From: Galbibacter sp. BG1
GTDB taxonomy: Bacteria; Bacteroidota; Bacteroidia; Flavobacteriales; Flavobacteriaceae
Direction of reading: 5' to 3'
NCBI RefSeq assembly: GCF_013391805.1
Contig: NZ_CP058364.1
Location: forward strand, 1,798,501-1,862,500
DNA: 64,000 nucleotides
In this document: piece after piece, positions 25,127 through 34,800 of the stretch
Layout: every line of letters starts with the position of its first letter
Position numbering within the stretch: position 1 is the first letter of the stretch
Notes under the pieces: model-generated
Seen by the model: only the letters and a program-made list of their open reading frames with translations
Told to the model about the DNA's origin: nothing
Database searches by the model: none
Made by a program: the position numbers and the translations under genes

Positions 25127-28100
25127 ATGTACCTAATTTTTGATACAGAAACCACCGGTTTACCAAAACGTTGGGATGCCCCCATTACCGATGTCGACAA
25201 CTGGCCAAGAGCCATTCAAATTGCATGGCAGTTGCACGACGAAATGGGGAATGTTATAGAACATCAAGATTATCTCATTAAACCAGAAGGCTTTAATATC
25301 CCTTTCGATGCCGAGAAAATTCACGGTATTTCCACCGAATTAGCGCTAGAAAAAGGGTATCCACTCCAAGAGGTATTGGAGAAATTTAATATTGCCTTAA
25401 ATAAAACCAAGTTTGTGGTGGGGCAAAACGTTGGTTTCGATGTAAATATTATGGGTGCCGAATTCCATCGCGATGGCATGGAGAGCAGCTTGGTAGATTT
25501 ACCAGTATTGGACACCTGCACCGAAACTACTGCAGAGCTTTGTAAAATCCCGGGAGGGCGTGGTGGAAAATTTAAGCTCCCCACTTTAACCGAGCTTCAT
25601 GAGTTTTTATTTAATGAACCTTTTGCAGAAGCCCACAATGCCACGGCCGATGTTGAGGCGACAACACGCTGCTTTTTGGAATTAATCCGTAAAGAAGTTT
25701 TTACTGCGGAAGAATTGGATGTCTCTCCAGAATACTTCAGGAATTTCTCTGAAGCCAATCCGCAGCCAATTGAGCTGATTGGTTTAAAACACATCAATCT
25801 TAAAAAAGCTTCCGAAGAAATAAGGAAACAACTGGCTAAGGAGGCGCCTTCCGAAGAAATATCCAAAGAAGAGCTTCATCAAAATATCAAAGAACTTGCT
25901 GAGGTTGAGTTTGCACACCTGCACAACTATTCGCAGTTCTCCATTTTACAGGCCACATCGAGCATTCCCGATCTAGTAGCGGCAACGGCAAAAGCGAACA
26001 TGCCAGCTGTAGCGCTTACCGATATGGCGAATATGATGGGGGCTTTTCATTTTGTAAAAGAAGTAGGAAACCACAACAAAGCAGTCCAGGCTAAAATTGA
26101 CGAAGCGCTAGCCAATGGCGAAGAACCAACGGAAAAACTGATTAAACCCATCGTTGGTTGTACGCTGAACGTCTGTGAAAATCACTTGGATAAGTCAGTT
26201 AAAGACAATGGTTACCAAATTGTGATGCTCGCCAAAAATAAAAAAGGGTACCATAATTTGGCTAAAATGTCTTCTATAGCCTATACGAAGGGATTTTATT
26301 ACGTTCCGCGGATTGATAAAAAAGTAGTGGAACAATACAAAGAAGACATTATTGTGCTTACGGGGAATTTATATGGGGAAGTGCCCAGTAAATTGTTAAA
26401 TGTTGGTGAAGTACAGGCCGAAGAATCCTTGTTGTGGTGGAAAGAACAATTTGGGGAAGATTTGTACGTGGAAATTATGCGCCACGACCAAGAGGATGAA
26501 AACCGAGTGAATGATGATTTGGTGAAATTGGCAAATAAGCACCAAGTACAGCTAGTAGCTACCAATAATACTTATTACATTGGGAAAGAAGATGCCAATG
26601 CGCACGATATTTTATTATGCGTAAAAGATGGGGAGAAAAAAGACACCCCTATAGGTCGCGGTCGCGGGTATCGGTATGGCTTGCCAAATCAAGAGTATTA
26701 CTTTAAGAGTAGCGACGAAATGAAGGCTATTTTTAAAGATCTTCCAGACGCTATTTTTAACATACAGGGAATTATAGATAAAATTGAGCCTTTTGAATTG
26801 GCCCGGGATGTTTTATTACCTGCGTTTACCATTCCAGAAGAGTTTCAAGTTGAAGAAGATAAGCACGATGGTGGTAAAAGGGGAGAGAATATATACCTCT
26901 ATCACCTCACTTATGAAGGTGCTAAAAAGAGATATCCTGAGATTACTGATGAGATAAGGGAGCGACTCGATTTTGAGTTGAGTGTTATTGAAAACACTGG
27001 TTATCCTGGATATTTTTTAATTGTACAGGACTTTATAGCAGCGGCGCGGGAAATGGATGTTTCTGTTGGCCCGGGACGTGGATCAGCGGCGGGATCTGCA
27101 GTTGCTTATTGTTTGGGGATTACCAATATAGATCCCATTCACTACGACCTACTTTTTGAGCGGTTTTTGAATCCAGACCGTGTGTCCCTTCCCGATATCG
27201 ATATTGATTTTGATGATGAAGGACGTAGCCGGGTTATGGAGTATGTGATTGAAAAATATGGTGCCAACCAAGTAGCACAAATTATTACCTATGGTACCAT
27301 GGCCGCCAAATCCTCCATTCGAGACACGGCGCGAGTACTGGATTTGCCTTTGCACGATGCCGATAGAATTGCCAAGCTAATTCCAAATATGAAGCTGGCC
27401 AAGATATTTGGTTTGGATGATGCCAAATTAAAAAGCAGTCTAAGGGCAGAAGAGCTGGAGAAGGTAAATGAGCTTAAAAATATTGCTGAAGGAGACGATC
27501 TGGAGGCTTTAACAGTAAATCAAGCCAGGGTTTTAGAAGGTTCTGTAAGGAATACGGGAATCCATGCTTGTGGGGTAATTATTACCCCTGATGATATTAC
27601 CAAGTTTGTACCGGTTTCCGTAGCTAAAGATTCTGATTTATATGTAACACAGTTCGATAACTCGGTTGTGGAAAGTGCGGGGCTGTTAAAGATGGATTTT
27701 CTTGGGTTAAAAACGCTGACCCTTATTAAGGATACCGTAAAGCTCGTGAAATATAAACACGGGATTGACTTAAATCCTGATGAATTTCCGTTGGACGATG
27801 AGAAAACCTACGAACTTTTTCAGCGTGGGGAAACGGTAGGGATATTTCAGTATGAATCTGCTGGGATGCAGAAACACATGAAAGATCTGAAGCCCACCGT
27901 TTTTGCCGATCTTATTGCGATGAATGCCCTTTACCGCCCTGGGCCTTTGGAGTACATTCCGAGTTTTATTAAAAGAAAACACGGAGAAGAAGAGATTAAG
28001 TACGATCTCGATGCCATGGAAGAATACCTCAAAGAAACTTATGGAATTACAGTTTACCAAGAGCAGGTGATGTTGCTGTCGCAAAAACTGGCTGGTTTTA

Positions 28101-29509
28101 CCAAAGGTGAAGCCGATGTTTTACGAAAAGCGATGGGTAAAAAGATATTTGCCCTGCTGGAACAACTAAAGCCTAAGTTTTTAGATGGTGGGGAAGCGAA
28201 AGGTCACTCCCGTGAAACCCTAGAAAAGGTTTGGAAAGACTGGGAGGCATTTGCCAGTTACGCCTTTAACAAGTCCCACTCCACTTGCTATGCATGGATT
28301 GGTTACCAAACAGCTTATTTAAAGGCAAATTACCCTGCGGAATATATGGCGGCTGTACTGTCTAATAATATGAACGATATTAAGCAGGTAACCTTCTTTT
28401 TAGAGGAATGTAAACGTATGGGGATTGAAGTGTTGGGGCCAGATGTGAATGAGTCTTACTATAAATTCACCGTAAATAAAGACAATGCGATCCGTTTTGG
28501 AATGGGTGCCATTAAAGGGGTTGGCCGTGGTGCGGTGGAAACCATTGTTTCTGGAAGGGAAGATGGTAGGTACAAATCGGTTTTCGATCTTGCCAAACGC
28601 ATCGACTTAAGGGCTGCCAATAAAAAAGCGTTCGAAAATTTAGCTTTGGCTGGAGGTTTCGATTCTTTTACCGACACGCATCGTGCCCAATATTTTCATG
28701 ACGAGGGCGATGGGATCACTTTTCTGGAAAAAGCCATTAAGTATGGTGCAAAATTTCAGGAAAATGAAAACTCTGCACAGGTAAGTCTTTTCGGCGAAGC
28801 CAGTGATGTGCAAATACCAGAACCACAGGTGCCACCATGTGATACTTGGGGAACTATGGAGAAACTGAAGCGGGAGAAGGAAGTAGTGGGAATTTATATT
28901 TCTGGTCACCCTTTGGATGATTTTAAAACCGAAATCGAAGTATTTTGCAATGGAAATGTGGGAGCTTTCAATAATTTAGAAGCTTTAGTAAATCGCGAAG
29001 TTTCGTTTGCGGGTGTAATTTCCGATGTGCAACATCGAGTTTCCAAAAATGGAAAGGGGTGGGCGCTCTTTACGGTTGAAGATTATACCGATAGCTATGA
29101 ATTTAGAATGTTTGGTGAGGAATATTTAAAGTTCCGTCACTTCTTAATGATCAATTCTTTTATCTATATCAAAGCGTTTGTGCGGGAAGGTTGGACCAAC
29201 CGGGAGACGGGAAAAAAAGGGGATCCCCGTCTTCAATTTAATTCCATGGAGCAACTGCAGGACGTAATGGATAAATATGCGCGAAAACTCACGATACATT
29301 TGAAGTTGGAAGAGCTACTGGAAGAACGAATTGATTCCCTCAAGGAGGTTATTTCCATGCATAAAGGGGATCACATCTTGAACTTTGTAGTGTACGAAAT
29401 GGAAAATGAAATAAAGTTAACCATGCCCAGTAGAAAACAAAAAGTACATATTTCCAATGAATTGTTAAGTGAATTAAAAGAGCAAGAGGTCGTTTACAAA
29501 CTAAATTGA
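25127..29509 (+). CDS. dnaE: DNA polymerase III alpha subunit with N-terminal DnaQ-like exonuclease domain
   Basis: The catalytic replicative polymerase, 1460 residues. A proofreading exonuclease domain covers about 1-190: FDTETTGLP gives the DxE pair, VVGQNVGFDVNIM the second Asp, and AHNATADVEAT the His/Asp. A linker leads to the PHP domain near 264 (HLHNYSQFSILQATSS, VALTDMANMMG). The polymerase core then has GPGRGSAAGSAVAYCLGI, PDIDIDFDDEGR (catalytic Asps near 690), QIITYGTMAAKSSIRD and NALYRPGPLEYIPSF. A helix-hairpin-helix region and a C-terminal OB fold (VSFAGVISDVQHRVSKNGKGWALFTVED) follow. This exonuclease-bearing DnaE is the Bacteroidota form as I recall. The ATG at 25127 begins directly at the exonuclease. 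Confidence 0.97.
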   Translation: MYLIFDTETTGLPKRWDAPITDVDNWPRAIQIAWQLHDEMGNVIEHQDYLIKPEGFNIPFDAEKIHGISTELALEKGYPLQEVLEKFNIALNKTKFVVGQNVGFDVNIMGAEFHRDGMESSLVDLPVLDTCTETTAELCKIPGGRGGKFKLPTLTELHEFLFNEPFAEAHNATADVEATTRCFLELIRKEVFTAEELDVSPEYFRNFSEANPQPIELIGLKHINLKKASEEIRKQLAKEAPSEEISKEELHQNIKELAEVEFAHLHNYSQFSILQATSSIPDLVAATAKANMPAVALTDMANMMGAFHFVKEVGNHNKAVQAKIDEALANGEEPTEKLIKPIVGCTLNVCENHLDKSVKDNGYQIVMLAKNKKGYHNLAKMSSIAYTKGFYYVPRIDKKVVEQYKEDIIVLTGNLYGEVPSKLLNVGEVQAEESLLWWKEQFGEDLYVEIMRHDQEDENRVNDDLVKLANKHQVQLVATNNTYYIGKEDANAHDILLCVKDGEKKDTPIGRGRGYRYGLPNQEYYFKSSDEMKAIFKDLPDAIFNIQGIIDKIEPFELARDVLLPAFTIPEEFQVEEDKHDGGKRGENIYLYHLTYEGAKKRYPEITDEIRERLDFELSVIENTGYPGYFLIVQDFIAAAREMDVSVGPGRGSAAGSAVAYCLGITNIDPIHYDLLFERFLNPDRVSLPDIDIDFDDEGRSRVMEYVIEKYGANQVAQIITYGTMAAKSSIRDTARVLDLPLHDADRIAKLIPNMKLAKIFGLDDAKLKSSLRAEELEKVNELKNIAEGDDLEALTVNQARVLEGSVRNTGIHACGVIITPDDITKFVPVSVAKDSDLYVTQFDNSVVESAGLLKMDFLGLKTLTLIKDTVKLVKYKHGIDLNPDEFPLDDEKTYELFQRGETVGIFQYESAGMQKHMKDLKPTVFADLIAMNALYRPGPLEYIPSFIKRKHGEEEIKYDLDAMEEYLKETYGITVYQEQVMLLSQKLAGFTKGEADVLRKAMGKKIFALLEQLKPKFLDGGEAKGHSRETLEKVWKDWEAFASYAFNKSHSTCYAWIGYQTAYLKANYPAEYMAAVLSNNMNDIKQVTFFLEECKRMGIEVLGPDVNESYYKFTVNKDNAIRFGMGAIKGVGRGAVETIVSGREDGRYKSVFDLAKRIDLRAANKKAFENLALAGGFDSFTDTHRAQYFHDEGDGITFLEKAIKYGAKFQENENSAQVSLFGEASDVQIPEPQVPPCDTWGTMEKLKREKEVVGIYISGHPLDDFKTEIEVFCNGNVGAFNNLEALVNREVSFAGVISDVQHRVSKNGKGWALFTVEDYTDSYEFRMFGEEYLKFRHFLMINSFIYIKAFVREGWTNRETGKKGDPRLQFNSMEQLQDVMDKYARKLTIHLKLEELLEERIDSLKEVISMHKGDHILNFVVYEMENEIKLTMPSRKQKVHISNELLSELKEQEVVYKLN

Positions 29510-29603
29510 TGCAACAAGTTATAAACAACATCATGGGAGCGCAAAGTGTCCAGGTCACTTTTAAATTAAAAATGCTTTTCTTTTCGTTACTTTGCGGATT
29601 CTT

Positions 29604-30728
29604 ATGATTCATTACAAACGCACATACCTCTCAATAGGGAGCAATCTTGGAGATAAATTTTACAATCTTCAACAAGCAGTTCAGCAACTCAAGGAAAAAG
29701 CGGGCTTAGTGGTTTCTTGTTCACCTATTTACCAAACCCCGGCCTGGGGATTTTCTGGAGCCGATTTTTACAATATCTGTGTGGGTTTAGATACCGAGCT
29801 ACAGCCTCAAGAACTGTTGGATTGTATGCTTCAGATTGAAAAATCCATGGGCAGGGTGCGAAGTGAAGCCAATGGTTACGCACCGAGGACAGTAGATCTT
29901 GATATTTTATTTTATGAAGATGAAATATTGGAAGAACCAGATCTTTTCATCCCACATCCACACTTGCAAAAGCGTAAGTTTGTGCTACAGCCTTTGGCGG
30001 ATATTGCTCCTGGAAAAGTACATCCAGTGCTGCTGAAAAGTATTATAGAACTGCTGGACGTGTGTGAAGATGAAAGCGAACTCGAACAAACAAATCTGAT
30101 TATTTCACTGGAAAAAAAAGACTTTTCTAAGTTTAATTTTATTGCCATTGAAGGCAATATCGGTGCTGGAAAAACCACATTGGCCAACAAAATAGCAGAA
30201 GATTTTAATGGAAAACTGATTTTGGAAAGGTTTGCAGACAATCCTTTTCTTCCTAAATTTTACGAAGATAGAAGTCGTTATGCTTTTCCTTTGGAAATGT
30301 CTTTTTTGGCAGATCGGTACCAACAATTTACTGATGATACTTCGCGTCCAGACCTTTTTAAAAATTTTATGGTGAGTGATTACGATATCTTTAAATCGCT
30401 CATTTTTGCTAAGGTTACTTTGCAAGAAGATGAATTCCTTTTGTACAGAAAAGTTTTCAATTTTATGTACAAGGAAGTTATTAAACCCGATGTTTATGTG
30501 TACCTGTATCAAAACACCGAACGGTTACTGCAAAACATAAAAAAGCGGGGTAGGAGTTACGAGCAAAGTATCCCGCCAGATTATCTCGAAAGGTTAAATG
30601 AAGGCTACTTGGATTTTATTAAAACGCACCCAGAAGTACATCCCTTAGTTATAGATGTTTCCGATTTAGATTTCTTGCAGAATAAAAACGATTATCAGTT
30701 TATCATCGATAAAATACACGATTTTTAG
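29604..30728 (+). CDS. folK: Fusion of HPPK (FolK) and deoxynucleoside kinase
   Basis: A 374-residue two-enzyme fusion. Residues ~5-160 are 6-hydroxymethyl-7,8-dihydropterin pyrophosphokinase of folate synthesis: YLSIGSNLGDKFYNLQQAV, SPIYQTPAWGF, and signature YAPRTVDLDILFY. Residues ~170-374 are a deoxyribonucleoside kinase of nucleotide salvage: P-loop IEGNIGAGKTTLANKI, LERFADNPFLPKFY, MSFLADRYQQF, and lid KKRGRSYEQSIP. Such fusions are known in flavobacteria (for example Polaribacter), where the kinase prefers deoxyadenosine; that specificity is inferred here. An in-frame TTG lies at 29592 but the ATG at 29604 fits the HPPK start. It is 94 bases past dnaE. Confidence 0.93.
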   Translation: MIHYKRTYLSIGSNLGDKFYNLQQAVQQLKEKAGLVVSCSPIYQTPAWGFSGADFYNICVGLDTELQPQELLDCMLQIEKSMGRVRSEANGYAPRTVDLDILFYEDEILEEPDLFIPHPHLQKRKFVLQPLADIAPGKVHPVLLKSIIELLDVCEDESELEQTNLIISLEKKDFSKFNFIAIEGNIGAGKTTLANKIAEDFNGKLILERFADNPFLPKFYEDRSRYAFPLEMSFLADRYQQFTDDTSRPDLFKNFMVSDYDIFKSLIFAKVTLQEDEFLLYRKVFNFMYKEVIKPDVYVYLYQNTERLLQNIKKRGRSYEQSIPPDYLERLNEGYLDFIKTHPEVHPLVIDVSDLDFLQNKNDYQFIIDKIHDF

Positions 30729-30782
30729 GATAGCTGACTAAATTTCTTGGAGTTTTTTAAGTTATTTTTTGGATTTTTAATT

Positions 30783-30877
30783 TAGGTTTGCTTAATTCGT
30801 AGAAGATTTTAAAATAGAAACTAGCTAACTTTACTTAAATATAACTTCCGGGATTCGAATTTCGAATCCCTTTTTTT
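30783..30877 (+). ncRNA. Possible ~80-nt small RNA, or folK 3' region with terminator
   Basis: TAGGTTTG (30783-30790) is an exact TAnnTTTG box and lies about 60 bases before a perfect terminator, with no ORF between. It may be an independent short transcript of about 30797-30877, or just the 3' untranslated region of folK. No RNA family is recognised. Confidence 0.25.
30850..30877 (+). terminator. Intrinsic terminator downstream of folK
   Basis: GGGATTCGAA (30850-30859) is followed by its exact complement TTCGAATCCC (30861-30870) and seven T residues. The tight spacing means the inner pairs open to form the loop. T tract on the plus strand only. Confidence 0.88.
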
Positions 30878-30948
30878 ATCCAATTTCTTTTAGTATTTCA
30901 AGGTGAAAAACTGTTGGATAACGGCTTCTAAGCTGAAATTGGTTGAAT

Positions 30949-31494
30949 TTAATTTTGCTTAGATTGGGTTTTAAGTTTTGCAAATAAGTCCCATACAACC
31001 ACTCCTGTGCTTACCGAAATATTTAAAGAATGTTTGGTGCCATATTGCGGAATTTCTATCACTTTGTCTACGGAAGAAACCACCTTTTGCTTTACTCCTT
31101 TTACCTCATTGCCAAAAATAACGGCATATTTTTTTCCTGATTCAATTTGAAAGTCGTTTAGCATCGTCGCGTTTTCCGCCTGTTCAATAGCCACGGTAAC
31201 CACGCCATCTTGTTTAAGTTTCTCCACCAAAGAAACAGTGTCTTCTACATATTCCCAAGCTACGCTTTCTGTAGCTCCAAGAGCGGTTTTATGGATGTCT
31301 TTATGTGGTGGCGTGGCCGTAATACCGCACAAATAAATTTTTTCAATTAGAAAAGCATCAGCAGTTCTAAAAACCGAACCTATGTTGTTTAAACTTCTGA
31401 TGTTGTCTAAAACAATGATAAGAGGTGTTTTCTCCGCTTCTTTAAATTCTTCTACATTCAGTCTTTCGAGTTCGTTGTTTTTTAGCTTCCGCAT
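30949..31494 (-). CDS. TrmH/SpoU-family RNA 2'-O-methyltransferase
   Basis: A 181-residue SPOUT methyltransferase that uses SAM to methylate a ribose 2'-OH in tRNA or rRNA. Motif 1 is visible in LDNIRSLNNIGSVFRTADAF (Asn and Arg), motif 2 in KYAVIFGNEVKGV, and motif 3 in IPQYGTKHSLNISVSTGVVVWD. The length is the short core form with no extra N-terminal RNA-binding domain. The target base cannot be read from sequence. The frame is open to 31542, but a TATTTTTG -7 box at 31509-31516 lies in that extension, so ATG 31494 is preferred. Confidence 0.88.
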   Translation of the reverse strand: MRKLKNNELERLNVEEFKEAEKTPLIIVLDNIRSLNNIGSVFRTADAFLIEKIYLCGITATPPHKDIHKTALGATESVAWEYVEDTVSLVEKLKQDGVVTVAIEQAENATMLNDFQIESGKKYAVIFGNEVKGVKQKVVSSVDKVIEIPQYGTKHSLNISVSTGVVVWDLFAKLKTQSKQN

Positions 31495-31508
31495 ACACTT
31501 ATTTTTTG

Positions 31509-31516
31509 CAAAAATA
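31509..31516 (-). promoter_or_regulatory. Putative -7 element for the SpoU methyltransferase
   Basis: On the minus strand the octamer is TATTTTTG, an exact TAnnTTTG match, 14 bases upstream of the ATG at 31494. A TTG (31540-31542, minus strand) lies 23 bases further upstream, at the far end of the usual spacing. Confidence 0.45.
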
Positions 31517-31758
31517 GGGAATTGAGCTGTACAAAAAAACAATTGTGAATAGCCCTTACAGAGCCGACTACCCTATTTTGGCAAAGTTATGACAAAATGT
31601 GTAGTGGCGAAGGAAGGCAACAGCATTTACTGAAATAAACAGGAGAAAGTGCTCCTAAAAACAGCTAATCAACAAAAGTTGTTCATAATACATTGGATGA
31701 AAAATGGTAATTGGGAATAAAAAATAATAATTTCGCTGTAGAACCTAATATTTGAGAT

Positions 31759-34362
31759 TTGGCAGCAAAAACGACTAAAAAAACCACGCCTTTAATGAAG
31801 CAGTACAATGCCATTAAGGCGAAATATCCAGATGCACTTCTGCTATTTCGGGTGGGCGATTTTTATGAAACTTTTGGTGAAGACGCTGTGCATGCGGCTA
31901 AAATATTGGGTATTGTACTTACGCATAGAAATAATGGTGGCGATAGAACCGAGTTGGCGGGTTTTCCACACCATTCTTTAAATACATATTTGCCAAAATT
32001 GGTGAAAGCAGGGCAACGGGTAGCAATTTGCGACCAATTGGAAGATCCTAAACAAACTAAAACGATTGTAAAAAGAGGGGTAACAGAGTTGGTTACGCCT
32101 GGGGTTGCCTTAAATGATGATATTCTTACGGCAAAATCCAATAACTTTTTATGTGCCATCCATTTTAGCAAAAAGCAGTATGGGATTTCTTTTTTGGATG
32201 TTTCCACTGGTGAATTTTTAACGGCCGAAGGAAACGAGGAATATATTTCCAAGCTCCTTCAAAATTTTAGTCCGAGTGAAGTTTTAATTTCCAAAAAGTT
32301 TAAAACTGACTTTAAAGCTGCTTTCGGGAATGAATTTCATACTTTTTTTATGGAAGATTGGGTTTTTCAGGAGGATTACACCCACGAAACCTTAAACAAT
32401 CATTTTCAAACCAAATCACTTAAAGGATTTGGAATAGCCCATTTGCAGCACGGAATTATAGCTTCGGGAGCTGCTTTGCATTATCTTTCGGAAACGCAGC
32501 ACAACAAACTACAGCATATTACGGCCATTAACCGTATTGCCGAAGAGGAGTACGTATGGATGGATCGTTTTACCATCCGAAATTTGGAATTATACCAAGC
32601 ACCTTCAGCAAGCGCAGTAACCTTACTCGATGTAATCGACAAAACGATTTCTCCCATGGGTGGGCGTTTGTTAAAACGTTGGCTGGCGCTTCCGTTAAAA
32701 AATATAGACAAAATAAAACAACGGCATGAGATTGTAGAGTACCTTTCTAATAACACTGGGATTATGGAGGGATTTCGAAATCAGATAAAACAGATCAGCG
32801 ATTTAGAGCGCCTTATTTCCAAAGTAGCTACGGGAAAAATAAATCCGCGCGAAGTGGTGCTATTAAAAAATTCCCTAAACGCTATTGTACCCATTAAAAA
32901 AACTGCGGAAAGCAGTAAAAACGATGCCCTAAAAGTAATTGGAGATCGTTTAAATGCTTGCGATGTGCTACGCGAACGCATCTCGAAAACACTGCACGAT
33001 GAAGCTCCTGTAAACATAAACAAGGGAAATGCTATTGCTACGGGTTTTTCTAAAGAGTTGGATGAGCTTAGAAACTTGGCCTTTTCGGGGAAAGATTACC
33101 TCGATAGTATGCTGGAACGGGAAATGAAGAATACGGGGATAACTTCCTTAAAAATAGCCAGCAACAACGTTTTTGGATACTATATAGAGGTTCGAAACAC
33201 GCATAAGGACAAAGTTCCAGAAGAATGGATTCGTAAGCAAACCTTGGTAAATGCAGAGCGTTACATTACCGAAGAACTAAAAGAATATGAGGCAAAGATT
33301 CTGGGGGCGGAAGAGAAAATAGCCATTCTGGAACAACAATTATTCACCCAACTGGTAACCTGGATGCATTCCTACATTCAAGCAGTGCAAACCAATGCGG
33401 GATTAATTGCGCAATTAGATTGTTTGTGCGGGTTTGTTCAATTGGCTACGGAAAATAATTATGTATTGCCCGATATGGACGATTCTTTCGACTTGGAGAT
33501 AGAAAACGGAAGGCATCCGGTGATAGAAAAGCAATCACCACCAGGAGAAGTCTACATTGCCAATAACACTACTTTAAATAGGGATGAACAACAAATAATA
33601 ATGATTACAGGACCCAATATGAGCGGTAAATCCGCCATTCTCCGGCAAACCGCTTTAATTGTGCTTTTGGCGCAAATGGGAAGTTTTGTTCCTGCGGAAA
33701 AGGCTCGAATCGGTATTGTAGATAAAATATTTACGAGGGTAGGGGCGAGTGATAATATATCCCTCGGGGAATCTACATTTATGGTGGAAATGAATGAAAC
33801 AGCTTCCATATTGAACAATGTGTCAGAGCGTAGTTTAATCCTTCTAGATGAAATTGGTAGGGGAACCAGTACCTACGATGGGATTTCTATAGCGTGGGCC
33901 ATTGCGGAGTACATCCACGAACATCCGGGAAAGGCGAAAACACTCTTTGCCACACATTACCATGAGCTTAATGAGATGACGGAAACCTTTAGTAGAATTA
34001 AAAACTTCAATGTTTCTGTAAAAGAGTTGAAAAACAACGTACTCTTTCTTAGAAAGTTGATACCTGGTGGTAGTGAGCACAGTTTCGGTATTCATGTCGC
34101 AAAAATGGCGGGAATGCCCCAACAAGTAATTCATCGGGCAAATAAAATATTGAAGAAGCTTGAAAAATCGCATAGCAGCGAAGAACTTACCGATAATTTA
34201 AAGGCAAGTCAAAATGAAATGCAGTTGAGTTTCTTTAACCTGGACGACCCTTTATTGGAGAATATAAAAGAAGAGATCTTACATACCGATATAGACACCC
34301 TAACGCCTGTAGAAGCCCTAATGAAGCTAAACGAAATAAAAAGAATGTTGGTTAAGAAGTAG
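31759..34362 (+). CDS. mutS: DNA mismatch repair protein MutS
   Basis: Recognises mismatches and small loops in DNA and starts repair with MutL. The 867 residues hold the mismatch-reading domain with FYE (residues 35-37 in [10 protein letters not shown]), a connector, core and clamp domains, and the C-terminal ABC-type ATPase. The Walker A is [16 protein letters not shown] near 618, followed by [14 protein letters not shown], Walker [17 protein letters not shown], and the [10 protein letters not shown] switch. The start is TTG at 31759 ([16 protein letters not shown] region); an ATG at 31795 would remove 12 residues but still leave FYE. Full length and intact. Confidence 0.96.
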   Translation: MAAKTTKKTTPLMKQYNAIKAKYPDALLLFRVGDFYETFGEDAVHAAKILGIVLTHRNNGGDRTELAGFPHHSLNTYLPKLVKAGQRVAICDQLEDPKQTKTIVKRGVTELVTPGVALNDDILTAKSNNFLCAIHFSKKQYGISFLDVSTGEFLTAEGNEEYISKLLQNFSPSEVLISKKFKTDFKAAFGNEFHTFFMEDWVFQEDYTHETLNNHFQTKSLKGFGIAHLQHGIIASGAALHYLSETQHNKLQHITAINRIAEEEYVWMDRFTIRNLELYQAPSASAVTLLDVIDKTISPMGGRLLKRWLALPLKNIDKIKQRHEIVEYLSNNTGIMEGFRNQIKQISDLERLISKVATGKINPREVVLLKNSLNAIVPIKKTAESSKNDALKVIGDRLNACDVLRERISKTLHDEAPVNINKGNAIATGFSKELDELRNLAFSGKDYLDSMLEREMKNTGITSLKIASNNVFGYYIEVRNTHKDKVPEEWIRKQTLVNAERYITEELKEYEAKILGAEEKIAILEQQLFTQLVTWMHSYIQAVQTNAGLIAQLDCLCGFVQLATENNYVLPDMDDSFDLEIENGRHPVIEKQSPPGEVYIANNTTLNRDEQQIIMITGPNMSGKSAILRQTALIVLLAQMGSFVPAEKARIGIVDKIFTRVGASDNISLGESTFMVEMNETASILNNVSERSLILLDEIGRGTSTYDGISIAWAIAEYIHEHPGKAKTLFATHYHELNEMTETFSRIKNFNVSVKELKNNVLFLRKLIPGGSEHSFGIHVAKMAGMPQQVIHRANKILKKLEKSHSSEELTDNLKASQNEMQLSFFNLDDPLLENIKEEILHTDIDTLTPVEALMKLNEIKRMLVKK

Positions 34363-34516
34363 AATGTTAGCGATTTAAGAAGTGCTAGGTAATTAAATCG
34401 AATTCTTTTTAAAAAAAAGCTTTGGTTTTTATAGAATTGTATTAAATTTGCATCCGCAATCAGAAAGATACTTACTGTTGCGAAGACCAAGAGTTCTTTA
34501 AAATATTTAAATTATT

Positions 34517-34563
34517 GCGAAAGTAGCTTTCCGATCCCGAAACTTCGGGAAGGAGTAGAGCGC
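34517..34563 (+). pseudogene. tRNA-Gly 5'-half fragment carrying a palindrome
   Basis: GCGAAAGTAGCT (34517-34528) matches the first 12 bases of the intact tRNA-Gly at 34611 with one difference. GTAGAGCGC (34555-34563) matches its D-stem region exactly. Between them, instead of CAGTTG, lies a 26-base palindromic element with the stem TCCCGA...TCGGGA (34535-34550). The piece lacks an anticodon and 3' half. It reads as a broken copy of the neighbouring tRNA gene. Confidence 0.5.
34535..34550. repeat. Palindrome TCCCGAAACTTCGGGA
   Basis: A 16-base near-perfect palindrome whose arms TCCCGA and TCGGGA match copies at 34744-34759 and 59035-59050, with a diverged copy at 55832-55846. It sits inside the tRNA-Gly 5' fragment. 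Confidence 0.75.
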
Positions 34564-34610
34564 TAAATAAAATTAATTTTTATTTACTCTGAAATCTATT
34601 TTCAGCTTAT

Positions 34611-34683
34611 GCGAAAATAGCTCAGTTGGTAGAGCGCAACCTTGCCAAGGTTGAGGTCGCGGGTTCGAATCCCGTTTTTCGCT
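34611..34683 (+). tRNA. tRNA-Gly (GCC)
   Basis: A full 73-base cloverleaf. The acceptor GCGAAAA pairs with TTTTCGC, with discriminator T. The D stem is GCTC/GAGC. The anticodon arm CAACC-TTGCCAA-GGTTG has anticodon GCC, and the T arm is GCGGG-TTCGAAT-CCCGT with one G-T-type pair. CCA is not encoded. It decodes GGC and GGU. Confidence 0.97.
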
Positions 34684-34729
34684 CTAATGTGTAAAAACGT
34701 TCCATATGAATTTTGCGCCTACTTTTATG

Positions 34730-34772
34730 AAGGTTGCGGATTCTCCCGATACTTCGGGATCGTTTTTCGCTC
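34730..34772 (+). pseudogene. tRNA-Gly 3'-half fragment carrying a palindrome
   Basis: AAGGTTG (34730-34736) and CGTTTTTCGCTC (34761-34772) match the anticodon 3' stem and the 3' acceptor end of tRNA-Gly; the latter is a 12-base exact repeat of 34673-34684. The T-arm region between them is replaced by a segment holding TCCCGATACTTCGGGA (34744-34759). It lacks the 5' half and anticodon, so it cannot fold as a tRNA. Confidence 0.5.
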
Positions 34773-34785
34773 AGTGAGCAAAACG
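34744..34785. repeat. Palindrome TCCCGATACTTCGGGA and adjoining hairpin
   Basis: The palindrome at 34744-34759 is followed by CGTTTT (34761-34766), GCTC-AGT-GAGC (34769-34779) and AAAACG (34780-34785), which form a second hairpin with a 2-base bulge. The first element is the same type as at 34535 and 59035. Confidence 0.7.
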
Positions 34786-34800
34786 CTCTTATAATATTTC

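Noticed and set aside
34673-34772. attachment-site repeat from an integrated element at tRNA-Gly
   Set aside because: The 12-base repeat encloses only 88 bases with no integrase; the broken-tRNA explanation covers the matches better.
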